From Granulicoccus phenolivorans DSM 17626 = NBRC 107789 = JCM 15570 (GTDB lineage: Bacteria; Actinomycetota; Actinomycetes; Propionibacteriales; Propionibacteriaceae): a DNA stretch of 39,913 nucleotides. Shown here one piece after another: positions 17,116 to 26,169 of the stretch. A program made the translations under genes and the position numbers. The notes under the pieces were generated by a model that was given only the letters and a program-made list of their open reading frames with translations, did not search any database and was not told the origin of the DNA. The stretch spans positions 1-39,913 of the forward strand of contig NZ_AUHH01000042.1 of assembly GCF_000423085.1 (NCBI RefSeq), read 5' to 3'. The stretch's first letter is position 1. Each line of letters starts with the position of its first letter.

Positions 17116-20000
17116 TGTGCCGGCGACTCACTGGGCGCAGCGGCGGCCTTCGCCGCGGTTCGCGGCACCGTCGTGGACTTCTTGGCCGCCGTGGTCTTCT
17201 TGGCCGCCGTGGTCTTCTTGGCGGCCGTGGTCTTCTTGGCCGCCGTGGCGGTGGTCTTCTTCGCGGGCGCCTTCTTGGCCGTCGTCTTCTTCGCGGGCGC
17301 CTTCTTGGCCGTGGCCTTCTTCGCCGGCGCCTTCTTGGCCGCGGCCTTCTTCGCCGGTCCCTTGGCCCGTTTCTCGGCCAACAGCTCCGCGCCTCGCTCG
17401 GGGGTGATCTCCTCGACCGAGTCGTCGCGACGCAGGGTCGCGTTGGTCTCCCCGTCGGTCACGTAGGGGCCGAAGCGGCCGTCCTTGACCACCATCGGCC
17501 GCCCGCTGGTCGGATCGGCGCCCAGCTCCTTCAGCGGTGGCTTCGCCGCGGCCCGACCCCGCTGTTTGGGCTGGGCGTACAACTCCTCGGCCTCGGCCAT
17601 GGTGATCGAGAAGATCTGATCCTCACTGGCCAGCGACCGGGAGTCGGTGCCCTTCTTCAGGTAGGGACCGTAGCGCCCGGTCTGCGCGGTGATCTCGGTG
17701 CCGTCCTCGGTCGTGCCGACCACCCGGGGCAGGCTCAGCAGCGCCTGCGCCTGTTCCAGGGTGATGGTGTCGATCGCCATCGACTTGAACAGCGAGGCGG
17801 TGCGCGGTTTGGCCGACTTGGGCGCGTCCTCCGGCAGGACCTCGGTCACATAGGGTCCGAAGCGCCCGTTGCGCGCGACCAGGGGCAGGCCGGTATCGGG
17901 ATCGACGCCGAGTTCGCGCTCCTCCCCCATCGGCTTGGCCAGCAGTTCCCGGGCCTTCTCCAGGGTCAACTCGTCCGGCGGCAGATCGTCGGGCACATTC
18001 GCCCGCTTCTCGGTGGCCGCCTCCTCGACATAGGTGCCGTAGCGGCCCACCCGCACCGCGATGCCGGAGTCCTCGGCGTCCAGGTCGCCGGGCCGCTCCA
18101 CCCCGATCGGGAAGGTCGAGAGCTTGCGGGCATCGATGTCGCCCAACTCGGTGACCAGTTCGTGCAGGCCGGGTTCGCCCCCGTCATGGTCGCCGAACCA
18201 GAACTCCTTGAGCACGTTCAGCCGGTTCATGTCGCCCTTGGCGACCTCGTCGAGGTCGTCCTCCATCGCGGCGGTGAACTTGTAGTCGACCAGGTGGGGG
18301 AAGTTCTCCTCCAGCAGCCGGGTGACCGCGAAAGCCAACCAGGTCGGGACCAGCGCGGACCCCTTCTTGAACACGTAGTCCCGGGAGGTGATGGTGCGGA
18401 TGATCGACGCGTAGGTCGACGGGCGGCCGATCTCCAGTTCCTCGAGCTTGGCGACCAGGGTCGGTTCGGTGTAACGCGCCGGCGGCCGGGTCTCGTGGCC
18501 GGAGGCGGTCACCTCCTCCGGGCGCAGTTCCTGCCCCTGGGTCAGTTGCGGCAGGCGTGCCTGGGTCTCCTCGGCGTCCCCTTCGGTCACCCCGGCCTGG
18601 TAGGCCTTGAGGAAGCCGGGGAACGTGATCGTACGGCCGGAGGCGACGAACTCACAGGCCTCGGCGGTCTCCGGGAAGGCCGGACCGATCGCGGCCCGGG
18701 TGAACGGCTGGGCGGCCCGGGCCTCGATCCGCACCGTCATCGTCTCGCCCTTGGCATCGGCCATCTGCGAGGCGAGGGTGCGCTTCCAGATCAGTTCGTA
18801 GAGCCGGAAGCGGTCCCCGGTCAGCCCGGTCTGCGCCGGGGTCGCGAAAGCCTCACCGGCCGGCCGGATCGCTTCGTGGGCCTCCTGGGCGTTCTTCACC
18901 TTGGAGTTGTAGATCCGCGGGCTCGGCGGGAGGAAGGAGTTGCCGTAGAGCTGGGCGATCTGGGAGCGCGCCGCCTGGATCGCCTGCGAGGACAGGGTCA
19001 CCGAGTCGGTACGCATGTAGGTGATGAAGCCGCCCTCGTAGAGCTCCTGGGCCACCGACATCGTCCGCTGCGAGGTGAACCCCAACTGCCGCCCGGCGTC
19101 CTGCTGCAGGGTGGTGGTGCGGAACGGGGCGTACGGGCGACGGGTGTAGGGCTTGGCCTCCACCGAGGTGACCCGGAACTTCGCATCCTCCAGGGCGGCA
19201 ACCAGGCCGGTGGCCGTGGTCTCGTCGAGGTGCACCAGCTTCTGGTCGGTCAGTTTTCCCGACGCGTCGAAGTCGCGGCCCTGGGCGATCTTCTGCTCCC
19301 CGATGCCGACCAGCCGCGCGGGGAACTGGGGCGGTTCGGCCTCGGCCCCGGCATCGAGCACGGCGTCCAGGTCCCAGTAGGAGGCGACCTTGAACGCGAT
19401 CCGCTCCCGCTCGCGGTCGACCACCAGGCGGGTCGCGACCGACTGCACCCGGCCCGCGGACAGGCCCGGCTTCATCTTGCGCCACAGCACCGGGGAGACC
19501 TCGAAGCCGTAGAGCCGGTCCAGGATTCGCCGGGTCTCCTGGGCATCGACCAGGTCGGTATCGAGTTCGCGCGGGTTCGCCACGGCCTGCTGGATCGCCT
19601 GCGGGGTGATCTCGTGGAAGACCATCCGCTTCGCCGGCACCTTCGGCTTCAGTTCCTGCAGCAGGTGCCAGGCGATCGCCTCCCCCTCGCGGTCACCGTC
19701 GGTGGCGAGCAGGAGTTCGTCGGATTCGGCCAGGGCGTTGCGCAGTTCGCGCATCGTCGACTTCTTGTCAGCCGGAACGACGTAGATCGGCTCGAAATCG
19801 TTGTTGACATTGACCCCGGTGCGCGCCCACTTCTCACCCTTGTATTTGGCGGGTACGTCGGAGGCACTGGTGGGCAGATCGCGGATGTGACCACGGCTCG
19901 ACTCGACGATGTAGTCGTCGCCGAGATAGCTGCCGATCTTGGTCGCTTTGGTGGGCGACTCGACAATCACCAGAGTGCGAGGGGAAGCCTTCGATGCCAA
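17112..20000 (-). CDS. topA: DNA topoisomerase I
   Basis: A 962-residue type IA topoisomerase that relaxes negative supercoils. The TOPRIM domain starts at [10 protein letters not shown], with DxDxE as Asp101, Asp103 and Glu105 (ATDGDREGE). The catalytic Tyr328 is in [11 protein letters not shown]. The C-terminal half has several topoisomerase-associated repeats of the form GRYGTYVE / GRFGPYVTE / GRYGPYLK / GRFGPYVTD, as in actinobacterial TopA (no zinc fingers). The last 90 residues are a Lys/Ala tail of AKKAPAKK and AAKKTT units. The start is TTG at 20000, with AAGGA about 6 nt upstream. Confidence 0.96.
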   Translation of the reverse strand: MASKASPRTLVIVESPTKATKIGSYLGDDYIVESSRGHIRDLPTSASDVPAKYKGEKWARTGVNVNNDFEPIYVVPADKKSTMRELRNALAESDELLLATDGDREGEAIAWHLLQELKPKVPAKRMVFHEITPQAIQQAVANPRELDTDLVDAQETRRILDRLYGFEVSPVLWRKMKPGLSAGRVQSVATRLVVDRERERIAFKVASYWDLDAVLDAGAEAEPPQFPARLVGIGEQKIAQGRDFDASGKLTDQKLVHLDETTATGLVAALEDAKFRVTSVEAKPYTRRPYAPFRTTTLQQDAGRQLGFTSQRTMSVAQELYEGGFITYMRTDSVTLSSQAIQAARSQIAQLYGNSFLPPSPRIYNSKVKNAQEAHEAIRPAGEAFATPAQTGLTGDRFRLYELIWKRTLASQMADAKGETMTVRIEARAAQPFTRAAIGPAFPETAEACEFVASGRTITFPGFLKAYQAGVTEGDAEETQARLPQLTQGQELRPEEVTASGHETRPPARYTEPTLVAKLEELEIGRPSTYASIIRTITSRDYVFKKGSALVPTWLAFAVTRLLEENFPHLVDYKFTAAMEDDLDEVAKGDMNRLNVLKEFWFGDHDGGEPGLHELVTELGDIDARKLSTFPIGVERPGDLDAEDSGIAVRVGRYGTYVEEAATEKRANVPDDLPPDELTLEKARELLAKPMGEERELGVDPDTGLPLVARNGRFGPYVTEVLPEDAPKSAKPRTASLFKSMAIDTITLEQAQALLSLPRVVGTTEDGTEITAQTGRYGPYLKKGTDSRSLASEDQIFSITMAEAEELYAQPKQRGRAAAKPPLKELGADPTSGRPMVVKDGRFGPYVTDGETNATLRRDDSVEEITPERGAELLAEKRAKGPAKKAAAKKAPAKKATAKKAPAKKTTAKKAPAKKTTATAAKKTTAAKKTTAAKKTTAAKKSTTVPRTAAKAAAAPSESPAQ
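17165..17365 (-). repeat. Short tandem repeats encoding the Lys/Ala tail of TopA
   Basis: The DNA here repeats 15- and 24-nt units that translate to AAKKTT and AKKAPAKK. Adjacent copies are nearly identical, so expansion or contraction by slippage is likely. Such basic tails in actinobacterial TopA aid DNA binding and processive strand passage. Confidence 0.7.
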
Positions 20001-20019
20001 CAGATGTCCTTAATGCCAG

Positions 20020-20063
20020 GTCGGGTCAGCTTAGCCCGACAGGTTCCGGCTCCGTGCAGCCTA
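20020..20063 (-). promoter_or_regulatory. topA promoter region with inverted repeat
   Basis: On the minus strand two -10-like hexamers precede topA: TAGGCT (20063-20058) and TAAGCT (20033-20028). The second lies inside an inverted repeat with 6-bp arms GTCGGG/CCCGAC (20020-20025 and 20035-20040). The repeat could be an operator or a leader hairpin just before the ribosome site. Confidence 0.4.
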
Positions 20064-20120
20064 CTGGCCCACGGAATACCGCGCCGTCGCTCCGGGGGTT
20101 GCCCGGACGCACGACGGACT

Positions 20121-21614
20121 TCAGTGCACCAGCAGTGAGTCGGCGATCAGCGTACGCAGGACCGGTTCGAGGTCGGCACGCAGGGCTCCCGGATCGAGGT
20201 CGAGGAGTCCGGCGACCGCATCGCTGAGCTCGCCCAGGGTGAGGTCGCCGTCGCAGGCGCCGACCACGCCGGCGGCCGCGGTGTCCAGTTCGGCGGCCCG
20301 GCAGAATCCGCGCCGGTCGCGCAGCACGACATGGTTGGGATCGGCCGCTCCGGGCTCGCCCAGGGTCTCCTGGACCACCCCCTCGGCCACCAGCCAGCGG
20401 GTGTCCCACAGGGGCAGTTCCCGCAGATCCGCCACCGCCTGCCGCTGGTCGGCGAAGGCCGGCCCGACCGGCTGCTGGACCGCGTACGCCCACTGCTCCA
20501 CCCGCAGGTCGGGGACGGTGGCGCCGCTGCGGTGCACGGTGAACCAGCCCATCCCGACCGATTCGATCCCGAGGCGCTCGAAGTAGTCGAGCCATTCGTG
20601 GTAGTGCCCCAGATAGTCGGGATGGCCCAGCAGTCCGGCATCGGCGAGCCAGATCTCGATGTACTCGTAGGGGTCCAGGCGCTCGCGCTCCATCACCAGG
20701 GCGTCGCACCCGACCGGCACCCACGACCGCAGCCGCTCGACCCACCCGTGCGGATCCAGGATCGCCCAGTTCCCCAGCACCTGCAGGGTGCCGCCGGGAC
20801 TGAGTCGGTCGGCGCAGCCCCGGACGATCGCCTCGACCAGGCCGTCGCCGGAATGGTCGCCCTCGCGGTAGGTCAACCGCTGCCCGTCGGCGCGGGGCGG
20901 GGCCATCACGTACGGGGGGTTGGTGACGATCAGGTCGAATTGTTCATCGGCGACCGGCTCGTACAGGCTGCCCAGTCGCTGGTCCACCGTGGTCCCCGAC
21001 AGCGCGAAGGTCCAGGCCGCGAGCGCATTGGCCCGCGGGTTCAGGTCGGTGGCCACCACCCGATCGGCGTGCCGGGCCAGGTGCAGGCTCTGCACCCCGC
21101 AGCCGGCGCCGAGATCCAGCGCGGCGGCGACCGGTCGGCGCATGGTGATCTGGGCCAGCTGGGTCGAGGCCGGGGAGATCCCCAGCACGTAGTCGGGGCG
21201 CATCAGCGGGGGTGTGGAGTCCAGGCCGGGGCTGAGGTCGGCCACCACGTAGCCGTCGGTCGGGCCGCCGGGATCGTCGGAGCCGTAGGGGCGGACATCG
21301 ACCGCGGCGCTGATCCGGCCGTGCTCGGCGTGCAGCAGGCCCGTGGCGAGCAACGGCTCGACCAGGCCGGGGAGGGCGTCGGCCGCCTCGGCGGCCGAGA
21401 CGGAGTGCTGCAGCAGCCACAGCGTGATCAGGGTCGCCTGGGGGTCGCGGGCCCCGGCCAGGGCTCTGGTCGCGGCGACCGTGGAATTGCGCCCCAGCGC
21501 GGCCTGCCCGGCCGGCGTGATGCGCTCCAACACCGCGTCGACGGTGTACTCGACCGCCTGCAGGCGCTCCCGCAGGGGCGGGGCCAGGACCGGGACCGGG
21601 TCGGCGGCGGTCAT
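20121..21614 (-). CDS. SAM-dependent methyltransferase with N- and C-terminal extensions (DUF7059/DUF7782-like)
   Basis: 497 residues. The central domain is a class I methyltransferase with motif I DLGAGCGVQS (167-176) and the NPPY motif (232-235), the arrangement of HemK/RsmC-type enzymes that modify amide or exocyclic nitrogens. About 140 residues precede it and about 190 follow it (EWLDYFERLGIESVGMGWFTVHR region), a layout specific to actinobacteria and often annotated DUF7059/DUF7782. The substrate is unknown; protein glutamine or RNA guanine are possibilities by motif only. The start overlaps the prpE stop as ATGA. Confidence 0.82.
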   Translation of the reverse strand: MTAADPVPVLAPPLRERLQAVEYTVDAVLERITPAGQAALGRNSTVAATRALAGARDPQATLITLWLLQHSVSAAEAADALPGLVEPLLATGLLHAEHGRISAAVDVRPYGSDDPGGPTDGYVVADLSPGLDSTPPLMRPDYVLGISPASTQLAQITMRRPVAAALDLGAGCGVQSLHLARHADRVVATDLNPRANALAAWTFALSGTTVDQRLGSLYEPVADEQFDLIVTNPPYVMAPPRADGQRLTYREGDHSGDGLVEAIVRGCADRLSPGGTLQVLGNWAILDPHGWVERLRSWVPVGCDALVMERERLDPYEYIEIWLADAGLLGHPDYLGHYHEWLDYFERLGIESVGMGWFTVHRSGATVPDLRVEQWAYAVQQPVGPAFADQRQAVADLRELPLWDTRWLVAEGVVQETLGEPGAADPNHVVLRDRRGFCRAAELDTAAAGVVGACDGDLTLGELSDAVAGLLDLDPGALRADLEPVLRTLIADSLLVH

Positions 21615-23491
21615 GGCCGCAGCACCCCGCGCAGCGCCTCGATCACGGCCGGATCCTCGATCGTGGACGGGATGACCGCATCCTTGCCGTCGGCGATCTC
21701 GCGCATGGTCTTGCGCAGGATCTTGCCCGAGCGCGTCTTCGGCAGGGCCTGCACCACGTCGATCTGCTTGAGCGCGGCCACCGCGCCGATCTGGTCACGG
21801 ACCAGCTGGACGAGTTCGGCGCTGATGTCGGCGGCCTCCCCGGAGGCGCCGTCGCGCAGCACCACGAACCCGCGCGGCAACTGACCCTTGAGCTGATCGG
21901 CCACGCCGATCACCGCGCATTCGGCCACCATCGGATGGGTCGCCAGGACGGCCTCCATCTCGCCGGTCGACAGGCGATGCCCGGCCACGTTGATCACATC
22001 GTCGGTGCGACCCATCACGAAGACGTAGCCGTCCTCGTCGAGGAAGCCGCCGTCCCCGGTGGTGTAGTAGCCGGGGTAGGCCCGCAGGTAGCCGTTGACA
22101 TAGCGTTCCGGATCGCCCCACACCCCGGCCAGGGTGCCCGGCGGCATCGGCAGCCGGATCGCGAGCGCGCCCTCGACATTCGGCCCGAGCCGCTCTCCGG
22201 CCGGATCGAGCGCGACCACGTCGAAGCCGGGCACCGCGACCGTCGGGGACCCGGGCTTGATCGGCATCGGTTCCATGCCGCGCAGGTTGGAGGCGATCGG
22301 ATAACCGGTTTCGGTCTGCCACCAGTTGTCGATCACCGGGAGACCGGTCTGTTCGGTGGTCCAGTAGAAGGTGTCGGGATCGAGTCGCTCGCCGGCCAGG
22401 AAGACGGTCTGCAGGCTGGACAGGTCGGACTGCCGCAGAAATTCACCCTCGGGGTCGGCCTTGCGGATGGCGCGCATCGCCGTGGGCGCGGTGAACAGGG
22501 CCTTCGCGCCGTGCTCCTCGATCACCCGCCAGAAGGCGCCGGCATCCGGCGTCCCGACCGGCTTGCCCTCGTAGACGATGGTGGTGGCGCCCGCCAGCAG
22601 CGGCCCATAGACGATGAAGGAGTGGCCGACCACCCAGCCGACATCGGAGGCGGTGAACATCACCTCACCTGGCCCCACGTCGTAGATCTCATCCATGGCA
22701 TAGCACAGGCCCACCGCGTAGCTCTGGTCCCGCACGATCCCCTTGGGCTTCCCGGTGGTGCCGGAGGTATAGAGGATGTACAGCGGATCGGTCGAGTCGA
22801 CCTCCACGGGCACCGCCGGCTCGAACACCCCGGGCCGCATCAGCATGCGGTAGTCCAGGTCGCGGCCCTCGATCAGCTCCGCGGTTTCCTGGGGGCGCTG
22901 AATGATGATGCAGCTGTCCGGCTTGTGGGTGGCCATGTCGATCGCCCGATCCAGCAGCGGCTTGTAGGGCAGGACGCGGTTGCCCTCCAGGCCGCAGGAG
23001 GCGGAGATGATCACCTTCGGGGTGGCGTCGTCGATGCGTACGCTCAACTCGTGGGCGGCGAAGCCACCGAACACGACCGAGTGGATGGCCCCGATCCGGG
23101 CACAGGCCAGCATCGCGATCACCGCCTCGGCGATCATCGGCAGATAGATCACCACCCGATCGCCCTTGCCGACCCCGAGGCCCTGCAGCGCGCCGCCGAG
23201 CCGGGCGACGTGATCGAGGAGTTCGGCGTACGAATAGGTGCGCATCTCCCCAGTGATCGCGGAATGATGGATCAGCGCGGCCTGCTCCCCGCGGCCGGCG
23301 ATCACATGGCGATCCAGGGCGTTGTAGGCGGTGTTGATCCGGCCGTCGGGATACCACCGATAGATCGGCGCCGCGGTGGCGTCGAGGATCCGCTGCGGAC
23401 GCCGGAACCAGGCGACGCGGTCGGCCTGGGCTCCCCAGTAGCCCTCCGGATCGTTGAGGGCCTGCTCGAATTGCTCGGCGTAGGTAGCCAT
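21611..23491 (-). CDS. prpE: Propionyl-CoA synthetase (ACS family)
   Basis: A 626-residue AMP-forming acyl-CoA synthetase. TSGTTGKPKG is at 242-251, WWQTETGYPI is the A5 motif, YYTTGDGG is the A7 motif, and PKTRSGKILRK carries the catalytic and acetylation-target Lys. The phrase YEGKPVGTPDAGAFWRVI is characteristic of PrpE; acetyl-CoA synthetases have a different text there. It therefore most likely activates propionate, with acetate as the alternative. The ATG at 23491 has an AAAGGAG site 7 nt upstream; any longer reading frame is spurious. The 207-bp region shared with the helicase gene holds two inverted repeats. Confidence 0.9.
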   Translation of the reverse strand: MATYAEQFEQALNDPEGYWGAQADRVAWFRRPQRILDATAAPIYRWYPDGRINTAYNALDRHVIAGRGEQAALIHHSAITGEMRTYSYAELLDHVARLGGALQGLGVGKGDRVVIYLPMIAEAVIAMLACARIGAIHSVVFGGFAAHELSVRIDDATPKVIISASCGLEGNRVLPYKPLLDRAIDMATHKPDSCIIIQRPQETAELIEGRDLDYRMLMRPGVFEPAVPVEVDSTDPLYILYTSGTTGKPKGIVRDQSYAVGLCYAMDEIYDVGPGEVMFTASDVGWVVGHSFIVYGPLLAGATTIVYEGKPVGTPDAGAFWRVIEEHGAKALFTAPTAMRAIRKADPEGEFLRQSDLSSLQTVFLAGERLDPDTFYWTTEQTGLPVIDNWWQTETGYPIASNLRGMEPMPIKPGSPTVAVPGFDVVALDPAGERLGPNVEGALAIRLPMPPGTLAGVWGDPERYVNGYLRAYPGYYTTGDGGFLDEDGYVFVMGRTDDVINVAGHRLSTGEMEAVLATHPMVAECAVIGVADQLKGQLPRGFVVLRDGASGEAADISAELVQLVRDQIGAVAALKQIDVVQALPKTRSGKILRKTMREIADGKDAVIPSTIEDPAVIEALRGVLRP

Positions 23492-23544
23492 CACACCGCT
23501 CCTTTGCGTCAATGCTGTCCGCATGAATCCTGTGCGTTCACTGT

Positions 23545-23565
23545 CACGGGGTTCAGCTCCCCGTG
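23545..23565. promoter_or_regulatory. Inverted repeat CACGGGG-N7-CCCCGTG upstream of prpE
   Basis: Perfect 7-bp arms (23545-23551 and 23559-23565) sit around seven bases, about 55-75 bp upstream of the prpE start. This could be an operator or a hairpin in the prpE leader. Confidence 0.45.
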
Positions 23566-23601
23566 CAGCAATGATGCTATTCCACCCCTCCGACAGATTT
23601 T

Positions 23602-23622
23602 TGCGTTCCGGGCACGAACGCA
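23602..23622. promoter_or_regulatory. Inverted repeat TGCGTTC-N7-GAACGCA between prpE and helicase
   Basis: Perfect 7-bp arms (23602-23608 and 23616-23622) enclose a seven-base spacer. The geometry is the same as in the neighbouring repeat at 23545-23565 but the sequence differs. The site lies next to unusual T-runs (23598-23602 and near 23664), so it probably marks a control region for the divergent pair. Confidence 0.45.
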
Positions 23623-23698
23623 GCGCCGGCGGACGTGATCTGCGCCGCACGACGGTCGGAGCGATTTTTTGTCGGTACGCCGTGGCAGCCTTGGGGGC

Positions 23699-26059
23699 AT
23701 GAGTGTTCCGGACTGGCTGCGCGCCGACCCGCGGGTCCGCGGGTGGCAGCACCGTCCGGCGCGCCCCAGGGTCTGCGGCACCTGGCCGAGCTGGCTGCCC
23801 GAGCCTGTCCGCACGGCGGTGGCGGCGACCGGGATCGACGCGCCGTGGGAGCATCAGACCCGGGCCGCCGAGGCGGCCCACGCCGGCCGGCACACCCTGC
23901 TGGCCACCCCGACCGCCTCCGGCAAGACGCTGGCCTACCTGCTCCCGGTCCTGGCCGCCACCTGGGGCGGGACGCCGACCAGCGCGCCCCCGGCCGGCGA
24001 ACGGACCAGGGCCGATCGGGTCCGGGAGCTGTTGTCCCGGCCGCACACCGCCCTCTACCTGGCCCCGACCAAGGCGCTGGCCCACGACCAGGTCGCCAGC
24101 TGTCGCCGGCTGGTCGAGGGGGGCCTGGAAGCCTGGCGAGTGGGTCCGCTCGACGGGGACTCGACCACCGCGGAGCGGGAGTGGGCGCGCGATCACGGCA
24201 CCTATCTGCTGTCGAATCCGGACATGCTGCACCTGTCGATCCTGCCCAACCATGCCCGGTGGGCGGGGTTCCTGAGCCGCCTGCGGTATGTGGTCATCGA
24301 CGAGGCCCACCGCTATCGGGGCCTGTTCGGTGCGCACGTGGCCCAGGTGCTGCGTCGGCTGCGCCGGATCTGTGCCCACTACGGGGCCGATCCGGTGCTG
24401 CTGGGCGCCTCGGCGACGATGCCCGCGGGGGATCGGTTCTTCGCCGACCTGATCGGGGTCGATCCGGCCGCGGTCGAGGTGATCGACACCGACACCGCTC
24501 CGCACGCCGCGCTCGACTTCGCCCTGCTGGAGTGTGCCGACGACCTGACCGCCGACACCGCCGACGTGTTCGGCCGGTTGGTCGCCGGCGGCGCCCAGTC
24601 CTTGTGCTTCGTCGGGTCCCGGGTGGGGGCGGAGTTGGTGGCCGAGCGGACGCGGCGACTCACCGACACCTCGGTGCTGGCCTACCGAGCGGGGTATCTG
24701 CCCGCCGAACGGCGGGAGTTGGAGCGCGAACTGAAGGCCGGTCGGGTCCGTGGGGTCGCGGCCACCAACGCGCTGGAGCTGGGCATCGACGTGTCCGGCA
24801 TGGACGCGGTGGTGGTCTCCGGATTCCCGGGACGGCTGTCGGCGCTGTGGCAACAGGTCGGGCGGGCCGGCCGCAGCGGGCGGGACGCGACCGCGGTGCT
24901 GGTGGGCCGACCCGATCCGCTGGACGCCTGGCTGCTGGACCATCCCGACCAGATCTTCACCGGCCCCATCGAGGCGACCGCGCTGCACCCGGAGAACCCA
25001 CGCGTGCTGGGGCCGCATCTGGCCGCGGCCGCCCAGGAACTGCCGGCCGATGCGACCGACCGGCGCTGGTTCGGCCCGCGCACGGTGGAGTTGCTGACCC
25101 AACTGGCCGACGAGGGGGTGCTGCGGCGTCGGCCCGGCGGGTGGTACTGGACCCATCCGGCACGCGCGGTGGATGCGATCGATCTGCGCGGCCTGGGCGG
25201 CGCGGTGCCGATCGTCGACCGGGCCTCCGGTCGGGTGATCGGTGAGGTGGACCAGCACGCCGCCGACCGCACCGTCCATGAGGGCGCGATCTACCTGCAC
25301 CAGGGCGAGCCCTGGCGGGTCGTGGAGTACGCCGCCGAGGCCGCGTTCGTCGAACCGGCGCCGCGTGCCGGGTTCTGGACCCAGCCGAGTTCGAGCACCG
25401 ACATTCGCATCCTGAACGAGATCTCGCGCCGTCGGTTGGGAGCCGGCCGGATCACCTTCGGGGAGGTGGAGCACAGTTCACAGGTGACCGGGTATCTGCG
25501 CCGCGACGAGCGCACCGGCAAGGTCTGGGATTCGGCGGCGCTGGATCTTCCGCTCCGGCGATTCAGCACCCAGGCGGTGTGGTGGACGCTGCCGGAGTCG
25601 GCGTACGCGGGGCTGGGGCTGGATGCCGCCGCCGTGGCGGGGGCTGCCCATGGCGCCGAGCATGCCGCGATCGGGCTGGTGCCGATGTTCGCTCCTTGCG
25701 ACCGGTGGGACATCGGCGGGGTCTCCACGGTGCACCATCCCGACACCGGCCAGTGGACGGTGTTCGTGCATGACGGTGCCGCCGGCGGGTCGGGATTTGC
25801 CGCGGCGGCGTACGAGGCGGTGGCCGACTGGCTCACCGCGACCTGGGACCGGCTGCGCCGCTGTCCCTGCAGCAACGGCTGCCCGGCGTGCGTGATCTCC
25901 CCCAAGTGCGGATCGGGCAACCAGGTCCTGGACAAACAGGCCGCGACCGCATTCCTGGGGCTGTTCGTCGCGCCGGCCCGCACCTTCCTCCCCGAACCCC
26001 ACCCCCAACCGGGGTCGGCGCCGGGTCGCGCCGATCCGATCGACCTCACCGCGTCCTGA
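23699..26059 (+). CDS. DEAH-box helicase with DUF1998 zinc-binding C-terminus (MrfA-like)
   Basis: A 786-residue superfamily 2 helicase. PTASGKT (71-77) is motif I, LAPTKALAHDQ motif Ia, VVIDEAHRYRG (DEAH 201-204) motif II and LGASATM motif III. ATNALELGIDVSGMDAVVVSGFPG and QQVGRAGRSG are motifs V and VI. Near the end, CPCSNGCPACVISPKCGSGN is the four-cysteine DUF1998 metal site found in MrfA/Hrq1-like DNA-repair helicases. It is the actinobacterial helicase usually found beside the Tad secretion genes; here an 8-kb block intervenes. The ATG at 23699 has a CAGCCT -10-like box 7 nt upstream, so it may be leaderless. Confidence 0.93.
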   Translation: MSVPDWLRADPRVRGWQHRPARPRVCGTWPSWLPEPVRTAVAATGIDAPWEHQTRAAEAAHAGRHTLLATPTASGKTLAYLLPVLAATWGGTPTSAPPAGERTRADRVRELLSRPHTALYLAPTKALAHDQVASCRRLVEGGLEAWRVGPLDGDSTTAEREWARDHGTYLLSNPDMLHLSILPNHARWAGFLSRLRYVVIDEAHRYRGLFGAHVAQVLRRLRRICAHYGADPVLLGASATMPAGDRFFADLIGVDPAAVEVIDTDTAPHAALDFALLECADDLTADTADVFGRLVAGGAQSLCFVGSRVGAELVAERTRRLTDTSVLAYRAGYLPAERRELERELKAGRVRGVAATNALELGIDVSGMDAVVVSGFPGRLSALWQQVGRAGRSGRDATAVLVGRPDPLDAWLLDHPDQIFTGPIEATALHPENPRVLGPHLAAAAQELPADATDRRWFGPRTVELLTQLADEGVLRRRPGGWYWTHPARAVDAIDLRGLGGAVPIVDRASGRVIGEVDQHAADRTVHEGAIYLHQGEPWRVVEYAAEAAFVEPAPRAGFWTQPSSSTDIRILNEISRRRLGAGRITFGEVEHSSQVTGYLRRDERTGKVWDSAALDLPLRRFSTQAVWWTLPESAYAGLGLDAAAVAGAAHGAEHAAIGLVPMFAPCDRWDIGGVSTVHHPDTGQWTVFVHDGAAGGSGFAAAAYEAVADWLTATWDRLRRCPCSNGCPACVISPKCGSGNQVLDKQAATAFLGLFVAPARTFLPEPHPQPGSAPGRADPIDLTAS

Positions 26060-26100
26060 CCCGGCCGACGGGGACAGGTAGGCCCGATCACATTTGCGTC

Positions 26101-26134
26101 ATTTCGAGAAATCGGGGCGGATTTCGGGTGAAAT
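26101..26134. promoter_or_regulatory. Two ATTTC-GAAAT palindromes 20 bp apart
   Basis: ATTTC-GA-GAAAT (26101-26112) and ATTTC-GGGT-GAAAT (26121-26134) start exactly 20 bp apart, in an AT-richer patch just before the LuxR-type regulator. They are good candidates for a two-site operator, perhaps for autoregulation. Confidence 0.5.
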
Positions 26135-26169
26135 GGATTCAATCGGACCATCTGCCCGCCGGAGTTGTC

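Noticed and set aside
16944-20138. Plus-strand open frame of over 1000 codons opposite topA
   Set aside because: The opposite strand encodes TopA with all catalytic motifs; the antisense product has low complexity and no recognisable domain.
23492-25474. Apparent 660-codon N-terminal extension of the propionyl-CoA synthetase
   Set aside because: The extension is antisense to the helicase, while the ATG at 23491 has a strong ribosome site and family-typical first residues.
23503-26101. Shared TTTGCGTCA at 23503-23511 and 26093-26101 as a common operator of prpE and the LuxR gene
   Set aside because: The first copy overlaps the prpE ribosome site on the other strand; two 9-mers are too few to separate from chance.
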